Shown here: positions 18,613 to 25,885 of the stretch, piece after piece | Numbering within the stretch: the stretch's first letter is position 1 | Layout: each line of letters opens with the position of its first letter | Assembly (NCBI GenBank): GCA_009782265.1 | Contig: WRJM01000002.1 | Location: forward strand, 1-52,452 | Length of the DNA stretch: 52,452 nt | Origin: Oscillospiraceae bacterium | Lineage (GTDB): Bacteria > Bacillota > Clostridia > Oscillospirales > Ruminococcaceae | Direction of reading: 5' to 3' | Notes under the pieces: generated by a model | Seen by the model: only the letters and a program-made list of their open reading frames with translations | The model's database searches: none | What the model was told of the DNA's origin: nothing | Translations under genes and position numbers: made by a program

Positions 18613-19398
18613 TTAATTAAATATTTGAGCAAGTATATCATAAAAAGGGTCGTTTCCGTCCAATAGAAAGGCGGCGTAGTATGTTACACCGTTAAAAACA
18701 AATGTGATATTTGCTTCTGCTATATTATTGAAATCTGCCATTAAGGTAATTAGTTCGCTCGCGTTGGCACCCCTGACAGCCCAACCGTTTGACGAAATCC
18801 AAACATTACTGACCCCGTCGGGAATAGACACCGTATAAAAGCCGTCGAAATGTACATTCGGATTTACAGCCACGTCTATATTATCAATTATAACGGGATA
18901 AAATCCTTCTTTAAATATATACACTAAATACGGATTTCCGTTATCAAAGACGTTAAACCGATTCGGTTGACCTACAGCCGCAGGTGAGGGAAAATATACC
19001 CAGTCATGCTGTGCTATACCGATACTGCTGTCAGTTGTTATACCGGTAACTGTCAACGGAACTACAGGTACAAAAAGTTCATGTACCCCCACCAATTGCT
19101 TCCAACTGGCAAAAAAGAACGTGTAATCCATACCGGCTTTTATCACCCTTATTAAAAGAAAACCCGTAGATTCTGCCAATATTTCTTCGGGTATAATAAA
19201 GCTGCCGTATTCATTAAATATTCCTTCGATTTGTACAAATCCTGTACTGCTGCTGTAATACTGCAATATCACGCCCTCAACGCCCGGGAAGAAAACCGTA
19301 ATTTCCGCAGGACCGATTTGCGGCGGGCGCGGACAGCAGCAGGGTTTGCAGCAGCAAAGACGGCAACAGCGGCACGGACAACAATTACATCTGCACAT
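18613..19398 (-). CDS. Cys-rich-leader secreted or spore-coat-like protein of unknown function
   Basis: About 261 residues. The first ~25 contain more than ten Cys (CRC, CC and CCC clusters) and Arg, ending in a PRPP turn. The remaining ~235 residues are beta-rich and aromatic, with no recognised domain. The start at ATG 19398 is chosen because AAGGAG lies 9 bases upstream; the Met three codons earlier would overlap the site. The leader closely resembles that of the collagen-like protein at 12208-13098, so both may be cross-linked or metal-bound parts of the same spore outer layer. That link is inference. Confidence 0.65.
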   Translation of the reverse strand: MCRCNCCPCRCCRLCCCKPCCCPRPPQIGPAEITVFFPGVEGVILQYYSSSTGFVQIEGIFNEYGSFIIPEEILAESTGFLLIRVIKAGMDYTFFFASWKQLVGVHELFVPVVPLTVTGITTDSSIGIAQHDWVYFPSPAAVGQPNRFNVFDNGNPYLVYIFKEGFYPVIIDNIDVAVNPNVHFDGFYTVSIPDGVSNVWISSNGWAVRGANASELITLMADFNNIAEANITFVFNGVTYYAAFLLDGNDPFYDILAQIFN

Positions 19399-19586
19399 AT
19401 CTAACATCTCCTTATCAAATATTTTAGAACTTGTATTCCATTATATTAACAAACCGCAAAATGTGTGATAATTCGACAAAAAATTAAAATACTTTTACTG
19501 TGAATCATTTTCCCCGCGCTATTGCTTTTTTATAAAATTTATGCTATGATAATTAAAGCAGGAAAAAGATAGAGAGGTGAAAAGCA

Positions 19587-20444
19587 ATGAAGAAGAATCT
19601 TTTGGTTATCGGCGACGGGAAAAATTTTTATTATATCATTGAAGCACTTTTCAGAGGGCGTTACGCTGTGCTTTTCGCTGAAACGGAAGAACAGGCAATC
19701 GCCGCTTTGGAAAAAACACCCGTAAACCTGATTATCCTGCTCCCGAACATGAAAGTGCAGAAGCAAGGCAAACCCCGTGACAGCTTCCGCTTTTTCGAGA
19801 AGCTGAGAAATTCCGAGGTGCGCAGAGCGGACACACCCGCTGTTTTTACCGGTCCGACCATCAATGCAGAGGTAATCGCAAAAGCAAAAAAGTGCAATAT
19901 TTCCGATGTAATCAGACTGCCGGTTGACCCGCTTTTCCTTGAAAGCAAGGTTGACGAGCTTATCCTGAAATACGCGCTCCCGCACGAAAAACCCGACCCT
20001 GTCACCGGTCTGCCCAAACGCAGGCTCGGCGAAGAGCGGATTGCCGACTTGCTCGCCAAAGGCAAAAAAGGCGCGTTAATCTTAATCGACCTTGACCATT
20101 ACAGCTTTTTAAGTACGTCCATCAGCGATAAAACCATGGTTTCCTGCCGCAATATTATTCAGGAGGAAGCGGATGATAAAACCGTGCTTTCAGTAACGAA
20201 GGGCGGGGGATTCCTTATTTTTGTCATGGATTTGCGCGATAAAGAGAAGATTGAAAAATACGGTGAAGCGCTGATTCAAAAAATCCTTGCAAAAATAAAA
20301 GATGAAGCGGTTTTTGTTTCGGTAGGGCTTGCAGTGTCGGACAGGCACGGCAAAAACTACGAGGATTTATACTTCGCATGTGACCGCGGAATCGGCGAAG
20401 CCCGCAGATTAGGTAAAAATGTAGCAAAATTTTATAGTTGGTAA
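19587..20444 (+). CDS. Degenerate receiver-GGDEF two-domain protein
   Basis: 285 residues. An N-terminal receiver-like domain (1-125) has lost the phosphoacceptor Asp: the site reads LIILLPNM. The C-terminal domain (about 135-285) begins with the DPVTGLPKRR motif that starts GGDEF domains, but its active-site loop reads GGGFL instead of GG(D/E)EF. It is therefore unlikely to make cyclic-di-GMP and may be a binding or scaffold protein. ATG 19587 follows GAGAGGTGA. The next gene encodes a second degenerate receiver, suggesting a non-phosphorylated pair. Confidence 0.7.
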   Translation: MKKNLLVIGDGKNFYYIIEALFRGRYAVLFAETEEQAIAALEKTPVNLIILLPNMKVQKQGKPRDSFRFFEKLRNSEVRRADTPAVFTGPTINAEVIAKAKKCNISDVIRLPVDPLFLESKVDELILKYALPHEKPDPVTGLPKRRLGEERIADLLAKGKKGALILIDLDHYSFLSTSISDKTMVSCRNIIQEEADDKTVLSVTKGGGFLIFVMDLRDKEKIEKYGEALIQKILAKIKDEAVFVSVGLAVSDRHGKNYEDLYFACDRGIGEARRLGKNVAKFYSW

Positions 20445-20484
20445 CCGCCGAACCGGCGGTCGTAATTCCGCCTTGCCGGCGGTT
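20443..20484. repeat. Tandem GC-rich hairpins after the GGDEF-like gene
   Basis: CCGCCGAACCGGCGG and CCGCCTTGCCGGCGG hairpins also pair with each other through AACCGCCG/CGGCGGTT. This is a small repeat-derived structure in the gap before the next coding start. It may attenuate or stabilise the mRNA. Confidence 0.5.
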
Positions 20485-20522
20485 GTTGAGCGGTGTTACA
20501 AACAAATATAAAGGAAATTTCT

Positions 20523-20894
20523 ATGAAAAATATATTAATCGTCAGCGACAGCATACAGGAAATTAATAAACTCAGGCGTTATTTCGGAGAGGATTTCAAG
20601 GTCAGTGCGACCAATTCCATTGAAAACGCCGCCGTAATCCTGCAAAAGAAAACAGCCGAAATCGCGCTTTATCATATAGGCGTGAATTTGGCGGGCTTTT
20701 TTGAGTTTTACAAGAACCTGCGCACAAACAAAGCCACGGAAGAACTGCCACTGATTGTAATCGCTGATACTTCTATATTAAAGACGCTCACAGATACGGT
20801 TGCTTTAAAAAAAGGCTCTTTTATCAGCCCCGGCATTACTCCGGATAATTTACAGAATCTTGTGTATTCGGTGCTTGACGAAAACAACGCTTGA
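20523..20894 (+). CDS. Stand-alone degenerate receiver-like protein
   Basis: 123 residues with a CheY-like pattern: ILIVSDS strand at the N-terminus, LPLIVIADTS strand near 74-83, and a conserved-type Lys after VALKKGS. The central phosphoacceptor position reads IALYHIGVN, so no Asp is available. ATG 20523 follows AAAGGAAATTT. Together with the preceding gene it looks like a divergent signalling pair. Target unknown. Confidence 0.6.
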   Translation: MKNILIVSDSIQEINKLRRYFGEDFKVSATNSIENAAVILQKKTAEIALYHIGVNLAGFFEFYKNLRTNKATEELPLIVIADTSILKTLTDTVALKKGSFISPGITPDNLQNLVYSVLDENNA

Positions 20895-20973
20895 CTAAAT
20901 TATCATAAAACAAGCCAAACAAGCATATAATCCAACAATAACATGTACAATTACTGTACGGAGGGTGGATAAT

Positions 20974-22197
20974 ATGTTTGTTTTAACTTTGTCAAGAAAG
21001 CGGGCGCTTCGTACCGCGCTGATTATTTTAGCGGTGCTTATCGGAATCGCAGTCGGAATCGCCGCTGTATTAACTTCTGTCAACACGGGCGCGGCAGAGG
21101 GAAAACTGCCGATTTATTCGGTTGAAAGACCGGATAATAAAATTTCAATTACCTTTGACTGCGCGTGGGGAAATTCCAACACGGACGAACTGCTTGCGGT
21201 TTTAAAAGAACACGGTGTGTATGCCACTTTTTTTGTAACAGGCGAATTTGTTGATAAATTTCCCGACGACATACGAAAAATAGCGGGAGCGGGGCATGAA
21301 ATCGCAAATCATTCCGATAAACACCCGCGCTTGAAAGGAATCAACATTAACAAGCTGATTGACGATACGCGGGAAGCCGAGCGCAAAATTACGATGATAA
21401 CAGGCAAGAAGCCGGTTTTATACCGTGCCCCTTACGGCGAATATGACGTAAACGCAATTACAACAGTCGAAGGCTTAGGATATAAATTCGTGCAGTGGTC
21501 GGTAGACAGCATTGACTGGCAGGAGCCGGACGCCGCAACGATTGTAAAGCGCATTACGGATAAAACCGTTTCGGGTTCAATTCTACTGTTCCATAACGAC
21601 CTTGAAAACACTGCAAAAGCACTGCCCGAAGTATTGACCAAGCTCAGGCAGGCAGGATTTGAATTTGTCAAGACGAGCGATTTAATTTACCAGAATGATT
21701 ATTACATAGACCACGCGGGAAAACAAATCAGAGAGGTTAAAGTCGTTCTGCCCGATTCGGACAGCAGTTATGATAACAGCACTTTAAATGAAGCGTTGAC
21801 GATTATAAGCGCGAAGCTGACCGCGGAAGAAATCGTTTCCTTGAAGAACGGGGTTTCAAGCGAGGTTGCCGCAAAGATTACACCGTATTTATCAACGGAG
21901 CAGATGAAAATGCTTTCAGAGCTTTCGTCAGCGGACATAGACGCGGTGACGGCGGCTTTAACCAACGATTATATTCCCATTGAACCGTATGATGATAACG
22001 AGTATAATGAATACGACGAGTATAACGAAAACCCGCCCGGTACAACCGATGAATATAATACAGGGGACGAATATTCCAAGGATGGTGTCGGTTATCAGGA
22101 ATACACCGAATATACGGAATATGAATATTACGCCGAGAATCCGGAAAGCGTGAGCGAAGAAGAATACGGGGCAGGACATACAAGAGAAGAAAAATAA
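20974..22197 (+). CDS. Polysaccharide deacetylase (NodB domain), PdaB-like
   Basis: 407 residues. An N-terminal signal anchor (about 10-30) is followed by a NodB homology domain (about 50-240): ITFDCAWGN as motif 1, the zinc-binding NHSDKH (His-x3-His) as motif 2, RAPYGEY as motif 3, and a SIDW segment. The FDxxWG form is that of the PdaB/YlxY group, involved in spore cortex or peptidoglycan modification. A C-terminal Glu/Tyr/Asn-rich acidic tail (about 325-407, EYNEYDEY-type repeats) is extra to the family. The start is set at ATG 20974, because GGAGG lies 10 bases before it and a GTG three codons upstream is too close. Confidence 0.8.
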   Translation: MFVLTLSRKRALRTALIILAVLIGIAVGIAAVLTSVNTGAAEGKLPIYSVERPDNKISITFDCAWGNSNTDELLAVLKEHGVYATFFVTGEFVDKFPDDIRKIAGAGHEIANHSDKHPRLKGININKLIDDTREAERKITMITGKKPVLYRAPYGEYDVNAITTVEGLGYKFVQWSVDSIDWQEPDAATIVKRITDKTVSGSILLFHNDLENTAKALPEVLTKLRQAGFEFVKTSDLIYQNDYYIDHAGKQIREVKVVLPDSDSSYDNSTLNEALTIISAKLTAEEIVSLKNGVSSEVAAKITPYLSTEQMKMLSELSSADIDAVTAALTNDYIPIEPYDDNEYNEYDEYNENPPGTTDEYNTGDEYSKDGVGYQEYTEYTEYEYYAENPESVSEEEYGAGHTREEK

Positions 22198-22210
22198 CAG
22201 CATAAAAACG

Positions 22211-22238
22211 AATCCCCGCCTGTAACGGCGGGGATTTT
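22211..22238 (+). terminator. Rho-independent terminator
   Basis: AATCCCCGCC-loop-GGCGGGGATTTT lies 13 bases after the deacetylase stop codon, with a short U-run on the plus strand. Confidence 0.8.
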
Positions 22239-22242
22239 GCGG

Positions 22243-22271
22243 TTGACAGAAATATATTAATATGATATACT
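22243..22271 (+). promoter_or_regulatory. Sigma-70 promoter for the small peptide gene
   Basis: TTGACA (22243-22248) with a TATACT-type -10 (about 22266-22271) at a 17-base spacing, immediately after the preceding terminator. It gives the 22-aa peptide its own transcript with a ~65-base leader. Confidence 0.7.
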
Positions 22272-22337
22272 TAATAAGATGAAGGCAATACCCGAAAAGA
22301 CAGGCGGTTAGCGGAACTTCCGAAAGGAGGTGAAGCC

Positions 22338-22406
22338 GTGGAGTTGATATTTGTATTTTTAATACTGTACGCAGTGTTCTTAATAATCGACAAAATGCAA
22401 AAATAA
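22338..22406 (+). CDS. 22-residue hydrophobic peptide, holin-like/type I toxin candidate
   Basis: GTG start with an optimal AAAGGAGGTG site 7 bases upstream. The 22-residue product is a single hydrophobic helix (residues 2-17) followed by DKMQK. It has its own promoter (22243) and a terminator (22405-22437) that overlaps its stop, so it forms a complete independent ~170-base transcript. This size, the strong site and the monocistronic layout resemble Firmicutes holin-like (TxpA/Hol-Tox) type I toxins. The antisense RNA expected for such systems is not identified here. A small membrane regulator is the alternative. Confidence 0.6.
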   Translation: MELIFVFLILYAVFLIIDKMQK

Positions 22407-22437
22407 CCGCCCCTAAGCAAAGTGTGCGGTTATTTTT
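22405..22437 (+). terminator. Terminator of the small peptide gene
   Basis: AACCGC...GCGGTT stem followed by ATTTTTA; it begins inside the stop codon of the 22-aa gene. Confidence 0.75.
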
Positions 22438-22745
22438 ATAACATAAACACTAAAAGCTAACCGTCTGTAGGGTTTGCCTTTGTCATTTTTATTATACCTT
22501 AAATATCGTCTTTTGTCAATCCTTTTTCAATTATTTCCCTATTTCTTTATCCGCTCTTAATTTTACCTGTATTCAAACGGGCGGAAATTTAATTCTGCCC
22601 ACTGTTTTATTTTTACTTTATAAATAAGATGTCGTTTTGTAGGGGAGACCCTTGCGGTCGCCCGCATTGTAATAAAACGACGTTTAATATATACGGGACG
22701 CCACATAGGGCGTACCCTACCATTGGGCGGGGGCAAGCCCCGCCC
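22438..22745. other. Intergenic region made largely of palindromic repeats
   Basis: An AT-rich stretch (22440-22630) without a gene, then a repeat cluster: 22639-22664, 22694-22720 (inverse) and 22725-22749 (inverse). The first two are bracketed by GTCGTTTT (about 22631) and AAAACGAC (about 22674), which are inverse to each other. Confidence 0.65.
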
Positions 22746-22749
22746 CTAC
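22639..22749. repeat. Cluster of three palindromic repeats
   Basis: Unit 1 GTAGGGGAGACCC...GTCGCCCG (22639-22664); unit 2 CGGGACGCC...CGTACCCTAC (22694-22720); unit 3 GGGCGGGGGCAAGCCCCGCCCCTAC (22725-22749). The outer end of unit 3, read on the minus strand as ATGTAGGGG, supplies the TAG stop codon of the XRE gene. Confidence 0.8.
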
Positions 22750-22991
22750 ATTATTTCCTGCTCTAAAGCATTAAATTCATCGGTATCAAAAAACTCAGCT
22801 AAAGTAATTTCAAGCCCGTCGCATAATATTTTTATCGTTTTAAGTTTTATTTCTTTTCTTCTCCCGTCAAATAAACTGTAAACCGTTGACGGCGTGACCC
22901 CTGATAATGTAGCTAAAGCGTTTGCATTGAGATTTTTTTCTTCACATAATTTTTTAAATCGCTCTACTACTGTGTTTTTTAAAGTGTTCAT
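22746..22991 (-). CDS. XRE-family helix-turn-helix regulator
   Basis: 81 residues, nearly all one HTH domain: FKKLCEEKNLNANALATLSGVTPSTVYSLFDGR is the classic XRE helix set (about 10-43), followed by a short dimerisation tail. The start is taken at ATG 22991, as the first Met giving a typical XRE N-terminus; the ribosome site is weak. The last sense codon is ATG and the stop TAG is the first part of an inserted palindromic repeat. Target unknown. It is transcribed away from the SLOG remnant. Confidence 0.7.
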   Translation of the reverse strand: MNTLKNTVVERFKKLCEEKNLNANALATLSGVTPSTVYSLFDGRRKEIKLKTIKILCDGLEITLAEFFDTDEFNALEQEIM

Positions 22992-23095
22992 AATATTAAT
23001 TATAATATCGTAAACGCATGCGCGTATACGCACTTGCGTATTTATAAAGAATATGATATACTATAAATAAAATCAATATTAGGAGATTTAAAACC

Positions 23096-23193
23096 ATGAA
23101 CAAAAAAATAAAAGCCGTCTGTTTTACCGGACGCCGCCAAATCGGCGAACAAGTCATTAATATGATGCAGACATTGGAAAAAGAAGTTATCAA
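23096..23193 (+). pseudogene. N-terminal fragment of a SLOG/DUF1273-type gene
   Basis: A good AGGAG site precedes ATG 23096. About 32 residues follow, with KAVCFTGRR near the start, matching the CFTGHR opening of DUF1273/YpsA-like SLOG proteins, then a helix LEKEVI. At 23194 the frame runs into a palindromic repeat and then over the end of the convergent pilT gene, so the Gly-rich nucleotide-binding part is missing. A truncated remnant; family assignment is tentative. Confidence 0.45.
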
Positions 23194-23220
23194 TAGGGAC
23201 GCCTTATGCGGCGTCCCTTA
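23194..23220. repeat. Palindromic repeat at the break of the SLOG remnant
   Basis: TAGGGACGCC-TTATG-CGGCGTCCCTTA sits exactly where the SLOG-like coding similarity ends, 13 bases from the stop of the convergent pilT gene. Confidence 0.75.
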
Positions 23221-23233
23221 CAAATATTTAAAT

Positions 23234-24415
23234 TTATTCCAGCATCTGCCGCTGATTCATCTCCGGCGGAATCACGGACGAGTCCAATGTTCTGCGCTTA
23301 TCCATGCTCATGGACATTGACATCTGCCCTGTCCGGACTTGCTGAATCGCCGCGTCAAGGTATCTTGAAAATTCTGTCGGGTCTTGACAGCGGGTAATCG
23401 CTTCGTCCTTTGAAATTCTTGCCTGCGCCGTAAGTCTGGCTAAGTCTTGGTCAAGCGTGAACATACCTTTTGCGCGTCCGGTTGCAATCGCGCTTGGAAT
23501 CTGATACGTTTTGCCCTCACGGATTAGCGACGAAATCGCGTCCGTAGAATTAAGCAGTTCCATCGCCGCCACGCGCCCTTTTCCGTCCGCCGTCGGAATC
23601 AACGTCTGCGACACAACGCCTACAAGGTTATTCGCAAGCTGAGAACGGCACTGCCCCTGCGCGTGCGGGGGGTAGGTGTCTATGATACGGTCTAAGGTTT
23701 CCGCCGCGCCGGTTGTATGTAGGGTGGATAACACAAGGTGTCCGGTTTCCGCCGCCGTTACCGCCGCCGAAATCGTTTCAAAGTCACGCATTTCGCCCAC
23801 GAGAATAACGTCGGGGTCTTCACGGAGCGCGGCGCGCAGTGCCAAGGCGAAGCTTTGCACGTCTACATTGATTTCACGCTGGTTTATCATGGATTGTTTA
23901 TGGCTGTGCAGGTATTCTATGGGGTCTTCCGTCGTGATGATATGGCAGTTTTTGTGACGGTTGATGTGGTCAATCATTGCCGCAAGCGTGGTGGATTTAC
24001 CCGAGCCGGTCGGACCGGTTACAAGAATAAGCCCTCTCGGACGCAGTGAAAAATCAGCCAAAAGCGGCGGGAGCATTAAATCCTGAAGCGTGGGGATTTC
24101 GTTGCGCAGAAGCCTGAATGCAATCGCATGATACCCTCTTTGCCTGTAGACGTTGACACGGTGTCTTTGCCCTGCCGCGCTGACATAAGAAAAGTCAGCG
24201 TCTTCGCCGCGCTGAATGATTTGTTTATGTTTAAGCGTTGTGATTTGGTTGATGACATTGACAATAATCGGTTCTGTGCAGTCCGGATAGCCCATCAGCT
24301 TGCTGATTCGCCCGTGCAGACGAATCATCGGAGGCAAACCTGCCGTAAAATGCAGGTCGGATGCACCCATTTCGCGTGCTTCGTCAAGAATATCATTAAT
24401 TAATACTTCTTTCAT
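23234..24415 (-). CDS. pilT: PilT-family twitching/retraction ATPase
   Basis: 393 residues. The N-terminal domain is followed by a RecA-like core with Walker A GPTGSGKST (134-142), an Asp box (ITTEDPIEY about 160-168), Walker B LVGEMRD (about 204-210) and a His box (STLHTTGAAETLDR). These are the ordered motifs of PilT, which depolymerises type IV pili at the inner membrane face. A Met/Ser-rich tail (SMSMSMDK about 365) is unusual. ATG 24415 follows AAGGAG. No pilin, PilB or PilC gene is in the window, so pili must be encoded elsewhere or this PilT has another role. Confidence 0.88.
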   Translation of the reverse strand: MKEVLINDILDEAREMGASDLHFTAGLPPMIRLHGRISKLMGYPDCTEPIIVNVINQITTLKHKQIIQRGEDADFSYVSAAGQRHRVNVYRQRGYHAIAFRLLRNEIPTLQDLMLPPLLADFSLRPRGLILVTGPTGSGKSTTLAAMIDHINRHKNCHIITTEDPIEYLHSHKQSMINQREINVDVQSFALALRAALREDPDVILVGEMRDFETISAAVTAAETGHLVLSTLHTTGAAETLDRIIDTYPPHAQGQCRSQLANNLVGVVSQTLIPTADGKGRVAAMELLNSTDAISSLIREGKTYQIPSAIATGRAKGMFTLDQDLARLTAQARISKDEAITRCQDPTEFSRYLDAAIQQVRTGQMSMSMSMDKRRTLDSSVIPPEMNQRQMLE

Positions 24416-24450
24416 GGAATCATTCTCCTTTATTAAGGATGTTTGCTACT

Positions 24451-24482
24451 ATTAAACTCTGCTTTTTTTTGCAGAGTTTAAT
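24451..24482 (-). terminator. Hairpin terminator after the phosphoesterase gene
   Basis: ATTAAACTCTGC/GCAGAGTTTAAT arms around an A-rich (minus-strand) loop, between the phosphoesterase stop and the pilT start. Confidence 0.55.
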
Positions 24483-24527
24483 AAAATTCACATTTTTGCA
24501 GTTCTTTGCATAAAATACTCTTGGAAT

Positions 24528-25004
24528 TTATAACTCCACGATGTTCATCTTAATCGTTTTATCGTCCGCAATCTCAATAACGCCGTATGTAGGCGGATTT
24601 TTACCGCGCGGTTCGCTCACGCTGCCCGGGTTCATTACATAGATACCGTCCACAAAATCCGTCTTATAAATATGCGTATGCGCAAAGAGAGCGATTTTAC
24701 ACTCGTGGTACGCCGCGTTGTCAAGAAGCTTTTCCGTTCCCGCCTGCACATCAAGCGTATGCCCGTGCGCACAGAAGACTTTATACCCGCCTACGGTAAT
24801 CACGCGTTCTTCTTTGATGTTGCCGTGGTCGGCATTTCCCTTAACGAAAACGAATTTTTTATTCGGATAAAGATTTGCGACGTCTATCAGTTCATACTGT
24901 CCGTCACCCAGGTGAATGAATAAGTCGGCGTCAAGGTTCGCGTCCACCACGCCTTTCAATTTATGAAAATCCTTATGGGTGTCCGCTATAACCGTTATTT
25001 TCAA
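24528..25004 (-). CDS. YfcE/MJ0936-type metallophosphoesterase
   Basis: About 159 residues with all metal-binding motifs in order: ADTHKD (near 6-11), HLGDG (about 33-37), GNADHG (about 57-62), FCAHGH (about 79-84), FAHTH (about 107-111). Members hydrolyse small phosphodiesters in vitro; the physiological substrate is generally unknown. The start is set at TTG 25004, because GGAG lies 8 bases upstream. The GTG three codons earlier overlaps that site. It lies upstream of pilT on the same strand but is separated from it by a hairpin. Confidence 0.85.
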   Translation of the reverse strand: MKITVIADTHKDFHKLKGVVDANLDADLFIHLGDGQYELIDVANLYPNKKFVFVKGNADHGNIKEERVITVGGYKVFCAHGHTLDVQAGTEKLLDNAAYHECKIALFAHTHIYKTDFVDGIYVMNPGSVSEPRGKNPPTYGVIEIADDKTIKMNIVEL

Positions 25005-25161
25005 ATGAAACACTCCTTCCCCGATTCATTAGACATGGGTCTACTTTTCATTATAACTAAAAAATAATAAAAAGTCAATCCACTTATGAAAAAGTTATGC
25101 AAAACTTACTAAAAATCATAATTCTGATTGTATATTAATAAACTGTAAGGAGGCGAACCAT

Positions 25162-25413
25162 ATGAACGGTATGGAAAAATTATTGCAGACAGCCAGCGCG
25201 AAACTCGGCATGAGCCCTGAAAAACTCATGTCGTCGCTTGAAAAAGGAGACATGAACGACATTTTGGCAAACATGAACGCCGCTGACAAGCAAAAAATCA
25301 AATCGGTTCTCGAAAACGGTACGGCAATGGACGCGCTTGTTAAATCCCCCCAAGCCGCCGCGTTTATGAAGCAAATGAGCGGTAATCCGCAGGTAAAATT
25401 CAATAAAACGTAA
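25162..25413 (+). CDS. Small helical protein of unknown function
   Basis: 83 residues, start ATG 25162 after AAGGAGGCGAACCAT. It is predicted all-helical with two amphipathic repeats (KLGMSPEKLMSSLEKGD and MNAADKQKIKSVLENG) that resemble each other loosely. No family recognised. It is followed after 33 bases by another small helical gene on the same strand, so the two are probably cotranscribed. Confidence 0.65.
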   Translation: MNGMEKLLQTASAKLGMSPEKLMSSLEKGDMNDILANMNAADKQKIKSVLENGTAMDALVKSPQAAAFMKQMSGNPQVKFNKT

Positions 25414-25446
25414 CACCGACACCCCCATAAAAGGAGCGTGAAAATT

Positions 25447-25830
25447 GTGGCACAGACTGGCAATATCGCGGAAATGCTGCAATCGCTTCTTTCGGGCTTG
25501 AATTCGGAAACCTCAGAATCTGCGGGAGAACCGCAAAATAATGCAAACGAAGCTTTCAGCACCGATAACACGCAGGAAAACGCGGGGAACGGCTCATTCG
25601 GCGATTTTTCGAGCTTTTTCGAGAATATCGATATTGATATGATATTGAAAATAGGGGAAATTTTCGCCCGTTTCAACCAGCCCGATAAAAATGCCGACCT
25701 TCTGCGCGCTCTAAAACCGCATATGAGGGAAGAAAACCGCGAAAAAATAGATACCGCCATCAAAATTATGAAAATTACAGCGTTATGGCCCTTTATAAAG
25801 GAAAGCGGTTTCATGGATAAAATATTTTAA
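25447..25830 (+). CDS. Small hypothetical protein with Asn/Glu/Ser-rich linker
   Basis: 127 residues from GTG 25447, chosen because AAAGGAG lies about 10 bases upstream; the GTG at 25438 is too close to the site. An N-terminal helix is followed by a low-complexity Ser/Asn/Glu stretch (20-60) and a C-terminal helical part with the pattern NADLLRALKPHMREENREKIDTA that I recognise as recurring in clostridial hypothetical proteins. Function unknown. Part of the same small-gene cluster as 25162. Confidence 0.6.
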   Translation: MAQTGNIAEMLQSLLSGLNSETSESAGEPQNNANEAFSTDNTQENAGNGSFGDFSSFFENIDIDMILKIGEIFARFNQPDKNADLLRALKPHMREENREKIDTAIKIMKITALWPFIKESGFMDKIF

Positions 25831-25885
25831 AACGCCTGAATCGGCGGGTGTAAATTTGTAATTATATCATTAGGAGGAAAATTTA

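Noticed and set aside
25116-25814. A 232-codon minus-strand frame opposite two small plus-strand genes
   Set aside because: No ribosome site, a non-protein-like Ser/Phe/Ile composition, and the plus-strand genes have good sites and coherent proteins.
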